A DNA stretch of 64,000 nucleotides from Bdellovibrionales bacterium CG12_big_fil_rev_8_21_14_0_65_38_15 (GTDB lineage Bacteria; Bdellovibrionota; Bacteriovoracia; Bacteriovoracales; Bacteriovoracaceae), in assembly GCA_002787775.1 (NCBI GenBank), contig PCUW01000034.1, forward strand, positions 62,001-126,000. Reading direction: 5' to 3'. Below are positions 1-11,064 of this stretch, in pieces (the first letter of the stretch is position 1; each line of letters starts with the position of its first letter). A program made the translations under genes and the position numbers. The notes below the pieces were generated by a model. The model did no database searches, was not told where the DNA came from, and worked only from the letters and a program-made list of their open reading frames with translations.

Positions 1-1438
1 ATTGAATCATTCCTCTTGCTGCTAGCCTTGGAGAAAACGCATGGCGAACACCTGCAGCGATTGAAAATAGGTTATCGCTATTTGAATTGATTCCTGGAGT
101 TGCGCTACTTAAATCAATGGTACGAATTCCAAGACTTGTAATCGCCTGCCAATCTTTTTCACCTTGATGGTCATGACTGATTAAAATAGAAAATCCTTCT
201 TGATTATTATTATCAAAAGGAGAAGTTAGAGAGTCATTACCAACTTTATGTGATTCGCTTAAAGGTCCTAGCTCGAAACCGATCATACCAAGCGCAGTTC
301 TTTCACGCTTATTTGGTCTAATAATAGGAGCAACTTCATCGATATCTTTTAAGACGACATCTTTGGCGATAGTTTTATTTAACTCACCTGCGCTGGCCAA
401 AAGAATGCTGTCATTAGATTTTGAAACAAAGCCTAGTCTTGGATCAAGGATAAGACCTTTAGGCGGAATATAGTCACCTGAATCTTTATCAACAAATCCC
501 ACATCTTTTGGAACATAGATATTTCGTTTTTCATCAAAGACACTATCTTCTTTGGGCGGAATATAAAGTGCGGTATCTGGGTCGATGAATCCCCCCGCTC
601 TTGGTGTATATTGTCCTGTCTTTGCATCGTATGATGAGTCTGCACTACCAATATGTTTAGTTTTACTAAAATCGATTTGCTCTAATTTTTCATTCGACTT
701 TTTAGGTGCAAGTTCCTGGTTGTTATAAAGAATCTTCATTTGCACAGGGTTTACCGTCACAGGTTTTGTTGGAACCTTAAGTCCAGATACAGTCCCTGAG
801 AATTGACCATTAGAAACGGCGACACTTTGTTTCTCAATAATGGACTTCAGCTCATTCATCTTTGTCGTTTTAGCCGCGTTAGTTGTCTGAACAATTGGCT
901 CACCATCCGTCCCTCTTTCAATACCGACTGAGCTAGATTCGAGTTCAGCATGACTTGTATTAAGTCTTGCAATCGCAACTTCGCCTTTAAAAGTAATAAG
1001 TGAAGTAGCCTTGTTTTCAGCATTAAAACTGGTTTGAAAATCCGTTCCTCTAACTCCCATAGCGGCCGTTCGAGTACGAATAATATATTTCACGTCTTTA
1101 TTAGATTCTGGATTGATATTTGATCTAATTTTACCTTTGAGCAACGAAATCAAACCTGGATCGTTTGACTTTGCTTTCATCACGACGACCTTTGAATTTG
1201 GTCCAATACTCATACGTGAACCGTCACCAAACTCGATAACAGCAAAACTTTTTTCTTTGGTTAAAATGGAGGTATCTTCGAAAATCTTTTGCCCAAGCTC
1301 GACCACACGAGCATTCTTAGCTCCCGGAGAAAGCATGGTGGCATAACCACGAAGACGTATGACTTTGCCAAACTCTGCCGCCGAAGAAAGGTTGGAGATT
1401 AACAACAGAGCCAAAAAAATGAAGAAATTGGCTTTCAT
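1..1438 (-). CDS. FecR-domain-like secreted protein, partial (C-terminus runs off window start)
   Basis: Open frame not in the supplied ORF track because it has no stop in the window. My translation from ATG at 1438: MKANFFIFLALLLISNLSSAAEFGKVIRLRGYATMLSPG...FAVIEFGDGSRMSIGPNSKVVV...YIIRTRTAAMGVRGTDFQT, i.e. a signal peptide and FecR-like motif. Confidence 0.85.
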   Translation of the reverse strand, partial: MKANFFIFLALLLISNLSSAAEFGKVIRLRGYATMLSPGAKNARVVELGQKIFEDTSILTKEKSFAVIEFGDGSRMSIGPNSKVVVMKAKSNDPGLISLLKGKIRSNINPESNKDVKYIIRTRTAAMGVRGTDFQTSFNAENKATSLITFKGEVAIARLNTSHAELESSSVGIERGTDGEPIVQTTNAAKTTKMNELKSIIEKQSVAVSNGQFSGTVSGLKVPTKPVTVNPVQMKILYNNQELAPKKSNEKLEQIDFSKTKHIGSADSSYDAKTGQYTPRAGGFIDPDTALYIPPKEDSVFDEKRNIYVPKDVGFVDKDSGDYIPPKGLILDPRLGFVSKSNDSILLASAGELNKTIAKDVVLKDIDEVAPIIRPNKRERTALGMIGFELGPLSESHKVGNDSLTSPFDNNNQEGFSILISHDHQGEKDWQAITSLGIRTIDLSSATPGINSNSDNLFSIAAGVRHAFSPRLAARGMIQ

Positions 1439-1510
1439 GGCCGATCCTTAGTCAAAATAATTAAATGAAAATTGTAGTCTTATTTTGCTAAGGATATCGT
1501 CTTATGACAA

Positions 1511-3031
1511 TTAAAGAGTCGTGGATTTATATTCCCGACCGTCGAAGACAAGATTAACGCCTTGATCCTCTTGAGTCGTAAGAATATTTACAGGACGCTT
1601 CCAAATCGCATGGATGTTTTTAAGCGTTTCTTTGGCAAAATTCATGTCGAGATCAACACCCATATGAATATGTCTTAAAAGCAACTCTCCACGGTTTTTA
1701 TAGTTCCCGCTTTCCACTTCAATAACTGGCTGACCAAAATTCGTAAGACTACTTAAGAGTTTTGATTTGATTTCACTAAACTCTCTAGAGTCAATCTCAT
1801 TGCGGCCAGTACGTGGATTGTACTTATAAGTGAAAATCCCTTGGCGCTCACAAAAATCTGGAGTCAAAAACTCATCGATGAAAGTCACATCATTATGACT
1901 CTTTCTAACGTCAAAGATTTTTTGACGACCTAGATTTGTTTCGATATGCCAGTTCTCTTTTTCATAAAGATTGTCACAATCTTGCCACTCTTTTCCAAAG
2001 CGACCAGTATTCCAGCGATATTCAATATCTCTATAAAGCTCGATTCCAATTTTATAAGGATTGAGGCGTTGTCGACTCATCGCCATGACACCAGCGTGAT
2101 GGTCAGCAAAGTCAATGATCTCAGAAGGACGTAGAGCACGAGTTGTCATGATAGTTGAGTGCCAATAACTTGCCCAACCTTCATTCATAATTTTAGTCAT
2201 TCTTTGAGGTAAGAAGTAATAGGCTTCTTCTCTAAGAATACCAATAATATCGGCTTCCCATTCTTTAACTGGAGCATATTCTAAAAGGTAGCGCATGATA
2301 TCGCGTCTTGAAATCGAAACATCAAGCTTGTCTTGTTGAACAGGCTCATCATCTTGTCGAGATTTTACTGGCCCATGTTCTTGTTCATCGCGAGCTTTTG
2401 AACGCATGAAAGAGCGAAGTGCGTTTGAGCGACCATCGTTCATATCCTCGCCTTCACTTCCTTGAGTTTTAGACTCACTTAAAAGCTTGGCACGGTTACG
2501 TTGGACATCTGGTGTTTCAAAAAGTGCAGCAGGGTCAATTAGGTTTTCAAGCGATAAAACTTTATCAATAAAGTCTTCGACTTTATCTTGGCCATACTTT
2601 TCCATATAACGACGAATCTTCGTTCCATGGTTAGCCATCACACTCATCATGTTTCTGTCAGTGCTCGCAAACCATGCATTGTTTTTGAAAAAATCAGCGT
2701 GGCCAAAAACGTGCGCCATCACAATTTTTTGATCAACAAGATGGTTTGCATTTAAAAGATAGGCATAACAAGGATTGGTGTTAACAACCATTTCATAAAT
2801 TTTTTGAAGGCCATAGGCATAGCCTTTTGAAAGCTGGTCGTAATCCATGCCAAAACGCCAATGCGGATATCGGGTTGGAAAACCACCTTGGGCGGCTAAG
2901 ATATTAATTGTATCGTAGTCACAGACTTCAAAGACAACAGGGTGATAATCAAGACCAAACTCTTTCGCGTAGCCTTCAATTTCTTCTCGAAGACGTGCTA
3001 GTTCTCCATCAATGGGACGAGTTCGTTCCAT
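1511..3031 (-). CDS. SpoVR family protein (YcgB-like)
   Basis: 506 aa; HWRFGMDYDQLSKGYAYGLQKIYEMVVNTNP and NEGWASYWHS motifs; located directly after YeaH- and PrkA-like genes. Confidence 0.95.
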   Translation of the reverse strand: MERTRPIDGELARLREEIEGYAKEFGLDYHPVVFEVCDYDTINILAAQGGFPTRYPHWRFGMDYDQLSKGYAYGLQKIYEMVVNTNPCYAYLLNANHLVDQKIVMAHVFGHADFFKNNAWFASTDRNMMSVMANHGTKIRRYMEKYGQDKVEDFIDKVLSLENLIDPAALFETPDVQRNRAKLLSESKTQGSEGEDMNDGRSNALRSFMRSKARDEQEHGPVKSRQDDEPVQQDKLDVSISRRDIMRYLLEYAPVKEWEADIIGILREEAYYFLPQRMTKIMNEGWASYWHSTIMTTRALRPSEIIDFADHHAGVMAMSRQRLNPYKIGIELYRDIEYRWNTGRFGKEWQDCDNLYEKENWHIETNLGRQKIFDVRKSHNDVTFIDEFLTPDFCERQGIFTYKYNPRTGRNEIDSREFSEIKSKLLSSLTNFGQPVIEVESGNYKNRGELLLRHIHMGVDLDMNFAKETLKNIHAIWKRPVNILTTQEDQGVNLVFDGREYKSTTL

Positions 3032-3033
3032 GA

Positions 3034-4152
3034 TTATTTCCCCTTCCCTAAAAACTCTTTAATCGAATCTAAAATCGCATCTTTGTTTTTAATTTTCGAC
3101 AAAGTAACGCGATCATTATCGTCACCGTATTTTCCATGCAGGTCTTTATAAAATTGACCTGAGCCATAGCGGCTTTCGACTTGGCCATAACAAAAAAGGT
3201 TACTGGCCGGAATAATATGTTCATCTAAAAGTTCTAAACAAAGCTTCGTATCATCAGTACTCCAATTGTCTCCATCAGAGAAATGGAATGGATAAATATT
3301 CCAATCGTTTGGATTATAATCTGCATCAATGATTTCTTTACAGAGTTTTAGAGCTGAAGAAATTAATGTTCCACCACTTTCACGAGTTCTAAAGAAGGTT
3401 TCTTCATCAACTTCTTTCGCAGTTGCATCATGAATAATATAGCGAATTTCAATATCTTTATATTGGCTCTTAAGCCATAGATTGATCCAGAAGCTTTCGG
3501 TACGAACAATTTCTTTTTGCTCGTCACCCATCGATCCAGAAACATCCATCATATAGATAACTACAGCACTGTTTTCATTTTCAACTTTTTGTTGAGAACT
3601 TCTAAAGCGCATATCACTTTTGATTGGAACGATAATTGGATTTTTTGCGTCGTAAGTGCCTGTTGCCATCTGACGCTTAAGCGCTTCTCTATAACTGCGT
3701 TTAAAATGCTTTAGAGAGTCCGGACCATTCATTCCGATACTTGTGTACTTATTCGTCGTGCTTTCAAGGGATTTTTTCCCTTTTGGTTCGATATTAGGAA
3801 GGCTTAATTCTTCTCCAAGAATCGAAGCGAGCTCTTCAAGAGTTAAATCAACTTCTAACTCTTTATTGCCCTCTTTATCCCCAGCTTCACCTTCGCCTGG
3901 CTGTCCGTCTTCACCTTGCTGTCCGTCGACCGGATCACCTTGTCCGCCGTCACCTTGACCCATGCCACCTTGTTGTTTTTCACCAAATTTAAATCTTGGT
4001 GTTTCAATCGAAGGCATAGGAATTTTAAAGGTGCCGTCTCCCTTTGGAGAAGGCATCTCACCTTTACTCACATACTTTCTAAGACCGTCACGGATTCTTC
4101 CCTTAACGATCTTTCTAAAGCGAGCATGATCTCTTTTTATTGGATGATCCAA
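3034..4152 (-). CDS. YeaH/YhbH family (DUF444) protein, VWA-like
   Basis: 372 aa; [38 protein letters not shown]; charged Gly/Asp/Gln-rich N-terminal linker. Confidence 0.95.
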   Translation of the reverse strand: MDHPIKRDHARFRKIVKGRIRDGLRKYVSKGEMPSPKGDGTFKIPMPSIETPRFKFGEKQQGGMGQGDGGQGDPVDGQQGEDGQPGEGEAGDKEGNKELEVDLTLEELASILGEELSLPNIEPKGKKSLESTTNKYTSIGMNGPDSLKHFKRSYREALKRQMATGTYDAKNPIIVPIKSDMRFRSSQQKVENENSAVVIYMMDVSGSMGDEQKEIVRTESFWINLWLKSQYKDIEIRYIIHDATAKEVDEETFFRTRESGGTLISSALKLCKEIIDADYNPNDWNIYPFHFSDGDNWSTDDTKLCLELLDEHIIPASNLFCYGQVESRYGSGQFYKDLHGKYGDDNDRVTLSKIKNKDAILDSIKEFLGKGK

Positions 4153-4154
4153 AC

Positions 4155-6212
4155 TTACCCCTTCGCGCTATCGCCTTTTGCAAAAATACTGGCAACGAAG
4201 TTAAGTGCATCTGTGGCACAGATTTCACAATATCCAAAATTTTTGATCAAGCGAGATTTCACAACATCAATCTTCTCTTGTGTTTCTTTATCAACAACTT
4301 TTGAAATAATCGTTGTTAATTTAATTGAATCTTTTTGATCTTCAAAAAGCTTCAATTCAAGCGCACGGTGAAGACGTTCATTCATTTTGTAATCGAATTG
4401 TTTACCTTCAATTGCAAGTGCACCGATATAATTCATTATCTCACGACGAAAATCATCTTTACGAGACTCAGCGATATCAATTTTTTCTTCAATTGAGCGC
4501 ATAAATCTTTCATCAGCATCTTCAAGACGATTTGAATATTTATTTCTGATTTTTTCTTTTTGAGTATGCGCTTTAACGTTATCGATATAGTTAGCACATA
4601 GAGTTTGAATGGCAGACTCATCAACGCTGATAGCTTTTTGCACATCATTTTTGACGGTGTCTTCGTACTCTTGACGAGCTACAGCTAGCATCTCTTTATA
4701 ATGATCAAGCTGCTCACTATTATTCACAAGGCCGTGATGCTTAAGACCACTTTCAAGTTCGTTGAAAACCATGAAAGGGTTTAAACAACCAGTATGACCA
4801 TTTTTTACTAGAGCGTTAGAGAGTTTATCTTGAATATAACGAGGAGAAATACCTTCAAGTCCTTCTCTTACTGCTTCTTTTCTAAGTTCTTTAACGTTGT
4901 CTTCATTATAACCAGGAAGAGTTTTTCCATTATAAAGCTTTAGTTTTTGAAGCTTAGTTAGATCACTTTTCTTTGGTTCCTCTACGCGAGTTAGAACAGA
5001 CCAGGTCGCGGCCATTTCAATTGTATGTGGAGCGATGTGTACGTGAGGAATTCTTTCAGCGTTAAAGTCACGTTGATAAATTCTCACCTCTTGATCGAGA
5101 CGAGTAATATAAGGAACATCAATCTTAACCGTACGGTCACGAAGTGCTTCCATGAATTCATTACTTTGAAGTTTTCTAAATTCAGGCTCGTTGGTGTGAC
5201 CAAGAATCACTTCATCAATGTCTGTCTGAGCAAATTTCTTAGGCTTAATAGATTGTTCTTGTGAAGCACCAAGTAGGTCATACAAAAACGCAACATCTAG
5301 TTTTAGCATTTCGATAAATTCAACGATACCACGGTTAGCGATATTAAATTCACCATCAAAATTAAAGGCACGAGGATCAGAATCACTTCCGTACTGCGCA
5401 ATCTTTCTATAGTTGATATCCCCAGTTAACTCTGTTGAGTCTTGGTTTTTTTCATCTTTAGGTTGGAATGTGCCAATCCCAATTCTATCTTTTTCAGATA
5501 GGATTAGGCGCTTAACTTTGACGTGGCTCATGACTTTGGTCCAATCGCCTTCGTACTTTTTCATGTATTCATTAAAGATAAAACGATCGGCCGGACAAAC
5601 TTCGCCGCGAATTTTAACTTTATATCCATCTTTTCTAGACTTATTAAGCTCATCAAGAAACTGGTTACGTACTTCTAGAGGAATAAGCTTTAATGGTTCG
5701 TCATGCATAGGAGAAGGAAAGTGTTTTTGCCCACCCAAAATATCGCTTTCGGTTTCGTCATACCAACCAAAAGTATAAAGAGCACCTTCATCAGTTTTTG
5801 AATAATGTTCCAAACCTTTTTTTAGCAAACGTGAGATCGAGGATTTTGCAGAACCAACTGGTCCATGAAGTAGAAGGACGCGTTTTTCAGTGCCATAGCC
5901 CATAGCTGCTGATTTAAAGAAGTTCACTAGTTTCATAAGGTGAACATCAATACCAAACACGGCATCTTTTCCATTATCAAATGGGTCATCAAAAAAGTGA
6001 TAACGAGTAATTTCTTTTTTATATTCAGTGTAATTGGAAGTTCCAAAAGAACTAATCATGTCAAAAATACGTTGGAACGCATTTCTGGCAATCTTCGGAT
6101 TGCTTGAAACCATGTCGATATAGTCTTGGAAGTTACCTTGCCAATTAAGATGTTTAAAATCTTGAACTTTGAAATTCTCTTTAATGAAACTATTGATATC
6201 AATTTGTGCCAT
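4155..6212 (-). CDS. prkA: PrkA family serine protein kinase / AAA+ (YeaG-like)
   Basis: 685 aa; Walker [29 protein letters not shown]-like segment ([13 protein letters not shown]); C-terminal PrkA region; operon with YeaH and SpoVR. Confidence 0.95.
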   Translation of the reverse strand: MAQIDINSFIKENFKVQDFKHLNWQGNFQDYIDMVSSNPKIARNAFQRIFDMISSFGTSNYTEYKKEITRYHFFDDPFDNGKDAVFGIDVHLMKLVNFFKSAAMGYGTEKRVLLLHGPVGSAKSSISRLLKKGLEHYSKTDEGALYTFGWYDETESDILGGQKHFPSPMHDEPLKLIPLEVRNQFLDELNKSRKDGYKVKIRGEVCPADRFIFNEYMKKYEGDWTKVMSHVKVKRLILSEKDRIGIGTFQPKDEKNQDSTELTGDINYRKIAQYGSDSDPRAFNFDGEFNIANRGIVEFIEMLKLDVAFLYDLLGASQEQSIKPKKFAQTDIDEVILGHTNEPEFRKLQSNEFMEALRDRTVKIDVPYITRLDQEVRIYQRDFNAERIPHVHIAPHTIEMAATWSVLTRVEEPKKSDLTKLQKLKLYNGKTLPGYNEDNVKELRKEAVREGLEGISPRYIQDKLSNALVKNGHTGCLNPFMVFNELESGLKHHGLVNNSEQLDHYKEMLAVARQEYEDTVKNDVQKAISVDESAIQTLCANYIDNVKAHTQKEKIRNKYSNRLEDADERFMRSIEEKIDIAESRKDDFRREIMNYIGALAIEGKQFDYKMNERLHRALELKLFEDQKDSIKLTTIISKVVDKETQEKIDVVKSRLIKNFGYCEICATDALNFVASIFAKGDSAKG

Positions 6213-6361
6213 GACGTACTACTCCTCGAGATTTAGGGCGGGCTCACCTTGTTTAGATTATACCCCTAAGCAACGGGTCATTGCCAGGCAATCACACTTG
6301 AGCATTTTTGCCGGGTAATATTTTTTTCCCTTAAATCTCAATAACTTTCGAGGGCTTTAAG

Positions 6362-6391
6362 TTGACAAAAACTGCTATCGACATGGACAAT
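6362..6391 (+). promoter_or_regulatory. Candidate sigma-70-type promoter (TTGACA - 18 bp - GACAAT) for the PP2C gene
   Basis: Hexamers read directly from sequence, upstream of ATG 6429. Confidence 0.45.
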
Positions 6392-6428
6392 AATTGCTGG
6401 ATGAGAAGATTAGACAGGGACGAACAAT

Positions 6429-7172
6429 ATGGGCCTTATTGCGGCCGGCAAAACTGATATTGGAATGAAACGCAAAACCAACCAAGATTCAATCTATCTT
6501 GGTCTTGAGCGTAATTTATTTGTCGTTGCCGATGGAATGGGTGGTCATAATGGCGGCGATATTGCCTCTAAAATGGCCGTCGATAATATTCCTGCCTATA
6601 TGTATCAACATTGGGAAGAAGAGCCCGTTGAAAGTTTTAAATCATCAATAGTTTTTGCCAATAATACGATTAAAGCTCATGGCCAAGAAGATGAAAAACT
6701 TGCTGGAATGGGTACTACTGTTAATGCCATCCTTTTTCGTGGACCCCATGCTTACTTAGCTAATGTCGGTGACTCGCGTAGTTATTTGGTAAACAATAAA
6801 AAGCTATTTCAACTTTCAAAGGATCATTCACTCGTTCAAGAAAAGCTGAATCTTGGAATCTACGATCGTGATCAAGCCGCTGCTGACCCGCAAAAAAACG
6901 TTTTGGTGCGTACTGTCGGCTTTGATAGTGACGTCGAAGTTGATGTCTTCACTTATAAAGTTTGTCGTCAAGACATATTCCTGAGTTGTTCAGACGGCCT
7001 TCACGGTAAAGTTTCTGATGAGGATATTTTGCATATCATCAATAGCAATATACCTCATCCTGAAATGGCAACGAAAGAAATTGTGGGCCGCGCAGTAGAA
7101 CAATTGATTGCTCAGGCCAATGCTAACGGTGGAAACGATAACATTTCTGTTATTATTATCGTCGCTGTTTAA
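6429..7172 (+). CDS. PP2C-family Ser/Thr protein phosphatase
   Basis: VVADGMGGHNGGDIAS, GMGTTVNAI, ANVGDSRSYL, LSCSDGLHGKVSD, GGNDNISVIII motifs. Confidence 0.95.
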   Translation: MGLIAAGKTDIGMKRKTNQDSIYLGLERNLFVVADGMGGHNGGDIASKMAVDNIPAYMYQHWEEEPVESFKSSIVFANNTIKAHGQEDEKLAGMGTTVNAILFRGPHAYLANVGDSRSYLVNNKKLFQLSKDHSLVQEKLNLGIYDRDQAAADPQKNVLVRTVGFDSDVEVDVFTYKVCRQDIFLSCSDGLHGKVSDEDILHIINSNIPHPEMATKEIVGRAVEQLIAQANANGGNDNISVIIIVAV

Positions 7173-7205
7173 AACAACACCTTCCTTAATATCTTAACGA
7201 ATTCA

Positions 7206-7234
7206 TTGCGAAGCTATCTTCCTAGTCCTACAAT
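7206..7234 (+). promoter_or_regulatory. Candidate sigma-70-type promoter (TTGCGA - 17 bp - TACAAT)
   Basis: Hexamers at 7206-7211 and 7229-7234 upstream of the M23 peptidase gene. Confidence 0.4.
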
Positions 7235-7326
7235 AGACCATCAGTTTGCTAGGCTGCGTAAGTATGCCCTTTTGTCCCTAAAGCCTAAAATGTTTTGAAG
7301 GATGAAAGTCTATAGGAGGCGATCCT

Positions 7327-8400
7327 TTGGACCGTTATTTTACAATCATGATCGTGCCTGAACGTGACAAAGGCGTAAGGTCATTTCGTATTCCACGTGT
7401 GTTATTTCATGCCCTCATGTTTACTGGTGTTGTTGCCATCGTTCTTCTTGGAATTTTAAGTTATGACTACTGGAAAATTCTCAAACAAGTTTATGAGAAT
7501 AAATATCTCACGATTGAAAACCGTCAGCTTAAAGAACAAATTCAACTTTTCAATATGAAGATCAATGCCTTAACTGAAGACATTGAACGAATCCAAACAT
7601 TTGAGAAAAAACTACGTACGATTACAGGTATTGAACAAGTCGATATGACTAAACCTTTTCAAGATCTTATCCAGGGTGATGAAAAACCTACTGACGCAAA
7701 CAAAGTTGAAATGGAAAAAGATACGACTTTTGTAACTCCCCTCAAAGAATTTCGAGAATTTCAAGATTCAGCTAATTATCTCAACCTTAAAAACTTATAC
7801 GAACAAAAAATTGCCACAAACTTTGGTCTTCAAACTGGCTATACATTCACAAAAGATCTTACGGACCTGACCAAACAAAGTTTTATCTTGGCTTCTCAGT
7901 ATGCCACTTTCGATTATAAATTTAATATTCTTCGTCGTTATGTGAAAAATCTAGAAACGTCTGTTCACGAGTTGGATCAGTTTCTTCTTGATAAAGATAG
8001 CTATTTAAAAAGTACTCCTACTCTCCTTCCTACAAAAGGATGGGTCACAAGTTATTACGGCCCAAGAATTAGTCCGACTTCAAATCGCTTAAAAATGCAT
8101 GAAGGGATTGATATTGGAGCAAAGCCTGGAACACCAATTCTCGCCCCTGCTGATGGAGTGGTTGTTTATTCAGGAACAAAGCCTGGTTTTGGTATGTTTG
8201 TCCAACTAGATCACGGCTATGGAGTTGAAACAATTTTTGCTCATGCGAAAACGCTAACAGCAAAAAAAGGTCAAATTGTTAAACGCGGCACAGAGATTGC
8301 CGCCATTGGTAGTACTGGTTATTCCACAGGCCCTCACGTTCACTATGAAGTCAGAGTTAATGGTACCCCAGTCGATCCACTTTATTTTATACTTGATTAG
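7327..8400 (+). CDS. M23 family metallopeptidase, membrane anchored (LytM-like)
   Basis: TTG start with upstream AGGAGG; TM segment then coiled coil; HEGIDIGAKPGTPILAPADGVV and GPHVHYEVRVNG motifs. Confidence 0.92.
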   Translation: MDRYFTIMIVPERDKGVRSFRIPRVLFHALMFTGVVAIVLLGILSYDYWKILKQVYENKYLTIENRQLKEQIQLFNMKINALTEDIERIQTFEKKLRTITGIEQVDMTKPFQDLIQGDEKPTDANKVEMEKDTTFVTPLKEFREFQDSANYLNLKNLYEQKIATNFGLQTGYTFTKDLTDLTKQSFILASQYATFDYKFNILRRYVKNLETSVHELDQFLLDKDSYLKSTPTLLPTKGWVTSYYGPRISPTSNRLKMHEGIDIGAKPGTPILAPADGVVVYSGTKPGFGMFVQLDHGYGVETIFAHAKTLTAKKGQIVKRGTEIAAIGSTGYSTGPHVHYEVRVNGTPVDPLYFILD

Positions 8401-8418
8401 TCTGAGGAGACTCATACC

Positions 8419-10989
8419 ATGTTAAATCCTATTCGCGCTATTTTTGGCTCTAAACACGATCGTGATATTAAAGCGATGAGACCAATCGTTAAAACGATTA
8501 ACGACCTCGAAGCCACCATGAGTGCCATGGATGATGAAACGCTTAAAGCACAAACTCCCAAGCTAAAGCAAAGAGTTGCTGCAGGTGAATCACTAGACTC
8601 TCTTTTGCCTGAAGCGTTTGCAACGGTGAGAGAAGCTTCAAAACGTGTCTTAAAAATGAGACCTTTTGATGTTCAGCTCATGGGTGGCATTGTTCTTTAC
8701 CAAGGTAAAATTGCCGAGATGAAAACGGGTGAAGGCAAAACGTTGACCGCTACCCTACCGCTTTATTTGATTGGTTTGTCTGGTAAAGGCGCTCACGTTG
8801 TAACAGTTAACGAATACCTTGCGGCACGTGATGCTAAAGAAATGGGTGAATTATTTGAGTGGCTTGGTTTAAGTGTAGGTTGCATTGTTTCCAACATGGA
8901 AGACACTGAAAGACAAGCAGCTTATAAAGCAGATATCACTTACGGAACAAATAACGAATTCGCCTTTGATTATCTTCGCGACAATATGAAATTTGATCTC
9001 GATGATTACGTTCAACGCGGCCATAACTTTTGTATTGTGGATGAAGTTGACTCGATTCTTATTGATGAAGCCAGAACTCCTCTTTTAATTTCTGGCCCAA
9101 GTGAAGGCGACTCAAAACTCTATGGTGTTGCTAACGCTGTTATTCCAAAACTTAAAAAAGATACTCATTTTACGATTGAAGAAAAATCACACTCTGCCAT
9201 GCTAACAGATGAAGGTGTGAACGAAGTTCAAAAGATTCTTAAAATTGAAAATCTATTTGAACTTGAACATAACGAACTTCTGCACCATTTAAACCAAGCC
9301 TTACGTGCCCATCACCTTTTCCATCTCGATGTAAACTATGTGATTAAAGATGGTGCCGTCATCATCGTTGATGAATTTACAGGTCGACTAAAAGAAGGTT
9401 CTCGCTGGAGTGATGGACTTCACCAAGCTGTTGAAGCAAAAGAAGGCGTTAAGATTAAGAGTGAAAACCAAACTCTTGCGTCTATTACGTTCCAAAACTT
9501 CTTTAAATTATACGACAAGCTTGCTGGTATGACTGGTACTGCTGATACTGAAGCCGAAGAATTCGACAAAATTTATAAACTTGATGTTGTCGTTGTTCCA
9601 ACCAATCTTCCGATTGCCAGAATTGATGAAGCTGATGTTATTTACTCCACTCGCGCAGGCAAGCATAAAGCCGTTTCGGATTTGATTGCTGAACTTAACA
9701 AGAAAAACCAACCCGTCCTCGTTGGTACCATTTCAATTGAAAGCTCTGAAGTTATTTCAAAAGAGCTTACAAAACAGGGCGTTAAGCATGAAGTCCTAAA
9801 CGCGAAACAACACGAACGTGAAGCTCATATTATTGCGGCTGCTGGTCAACCCGGAGCCGTCACTATCGCCACCAATATGGCCGGTCGTGGTACCGATATT
9901 AAACTAACTCCAGAAACAATTGCTGCTGGTGGTTTATTTATTATCGGCACAGAAAGACATGAGTCTCGTCGTATTGATAACCAGTTAAGAGGTCGTTCGG
10001 GACGTCAAGGTGATCCAGGTGGATCTAAATTCTTCTTATCTCTAGAAGATGATCTCATGAGAATCTTTGGTAGTGATCGTATCAAGAAAATCATGGGTAC
10101 TCTTGGAATGAATGACGATGAGCCAATCGAGCATAAGATGATCACCAACGCGATCGCTAAAGCTCAAAAGAAAGTTGAAGCTCATAACTTTGAAATAAGA
10201 AAGCATCTTCTTGATTTTGATAACGTCATGAACGAACAAAGACGTGTTATCTATAGGATCAGAAGAGATATTTTATCTGATGATGCCAACGTCGATTTCA
10301 TTAACGAGATGATTGAAGATGTAACAGATATGTTGGTTGATAATTATCGCCCAGATCGTAAGGTCGCTATCGAAGCTTGGCCTTGGAACGATATGAAAGT
10401 TGGCTTTGCTGCTTCTTTTGCTCCTCATGAAGTCAGTGCAACTCAATGTCTTCAAAGTTTTGATGGTGAAATTGAGCGCTACTTTGCAGAAACAGCGAAA
10501 GAACTTTTGGCCAAGAAATTTAGTCAGTATGAAGAAAATCAAGTCAGACTTGCTTGTCGAGAAATTCTTCTTTCGACATTCGATCAGTTTTGGAAAGATC
10601 ACCTCCTTTCCATGGACCATATGAAAGAAGGCATTAACCTTAAAGCCTACGCCCAAAGAGATCCATTAACTGAATACAAGCGTGAAGCGTTTGGCTTGTT
10701 CGAGACGATGCGCCACGAAGTAAAAAAAGCAATCGTTAGAAACGTCTTTACTGTCAGACTGTATACTGCTCAAGAAATTGAAGAGCTCAAGCGTCGTCAG
10801 CAAGAAATGCTAGAAGCTCAACTTAAGGCGCATAAAGAAGCCGCGGCAAGAGAAGAAGCGATGCAAGCAACTTCTGCTGGTGGTGGAGTCACTGCAAACC
10901 TTCAGCGAAATCGTACCAAAGTCGGTCGCAACGATGCTTGTCCGTGTGGTTCTGGCAAAAAATATAAACATTGTCATGGTATCGCCTAA
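8419..10989 (+). CDS. secA: Preprotein translocase subunit SecA
   Basis: 856 aa; MKTGEGKTLTATLP, VDEVDSILIDEARTPL, TNMAGRGTDIKL, C-terminal SEC-C motif CPCGSGKKYKHCHG. Confidence 0.98.
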   Translation: MLNPIRAIFGSKHDRDIKAMRPIVKTINDLEATMSAMDDETLKAQTPKLKQRVAAGESLDSLLPEAFATVREASKRVLKMRPFDVQLMGGIVLYQGKIAEMKTGEGKTLTATLPLYLIGLSGKGAHVVTVNEYLAARDAKEMGELFEWLGLSVGCIVSNMEDTERQAAYKADITYGTNNEFAFDYLRDNMKFDLDDYVQRGHNFCIVDEVDSILIDEARTPLLISGPSEGDSKLYGVANAVIPKLKKDTHFTIEEKSHSAMLTDEGVNEVQKILKIENLFELEHNELLHHLNQALRAHHLFHLDVNYVIKDGAVIIVDEFTGRLKEGSRWSDGLHQAVEAKEGVKIKSENQTLASITFQNFFKLYDKLAGMTGTADTEAEEFDKIYKLDVVVVPTNLPIARIDEADVIYSTRAGKHKAVSDLIAELNKKNQPVLVGTISIESSEVISKELTKQGVKHEVLNAKQHEREAHIIAAAGQPGAVTIATNMAGRGTDIKLTPETIAAGGLFIIGTERHESRRIDNQLRGRSGRQGDPGGSKFFLSLEDDLMRIFGSDRIKKIMGTLGMNDDEPIEHKMITNAIAKAQKKVEAHNFEIRKHLLDFDNVMNEQRRVIYRIRRDILSDDANVDFINEMIEDVTDMLVDNYRPDRKVAIEAWPWNDMKVGFAASFAPHEVSATQCLQSFDGEIERYFAETAKELLAKKFSQYEENQVRLACREILLSTFDQFWKDHLLSMDHMKEGINLKAYAQRDPLTEYKREAFGLFETMRHEVKKAIVRNVFTVRLYTAQEIEELKRRQQEMLEAQLKAHKEAAAREEAMQATSAGGGVTANLQRNRTKVGRNDACPCGSGKKYKHCHGIA

Positions 10990-10999
10990 TAAGGCGATA
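10980..10999 (+). other. Hairpin TATCGCC-taataa-GGCGATA centred on the secA stop codon
   Basis: 7-bp perfect arms with the stop codon TAA in the loop; no T-tract. Confidence 0.5.
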
Positions 11000-11064
11000 T
11001 CTCGACTAGCGCCAAACCTTATCATCGGTTAAAATAAACTTAGAATTCCCAAGGAAGGGCCATT

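Noticed and set aside
3916-4338. 140-aa + strand ORF antisense to yeaH/prkA
   Set aside because: Antisense to two well-conserved genes with clear motifs; no recognisable domain.
6270-6300. Sigma-54-like CTGGCAATGACCCGTTGCT (reverse strand) upstream of prkA
   Set aside because: Distance between GG and GC is 14 rather than 12 bp; a TATAAT-like -10 nearby is more likely.
10273-10656. 127-aa - strand ORF antisense to secA
   Set aside because: Lies fully within secA, no motif, typical spurious antisense ORF.
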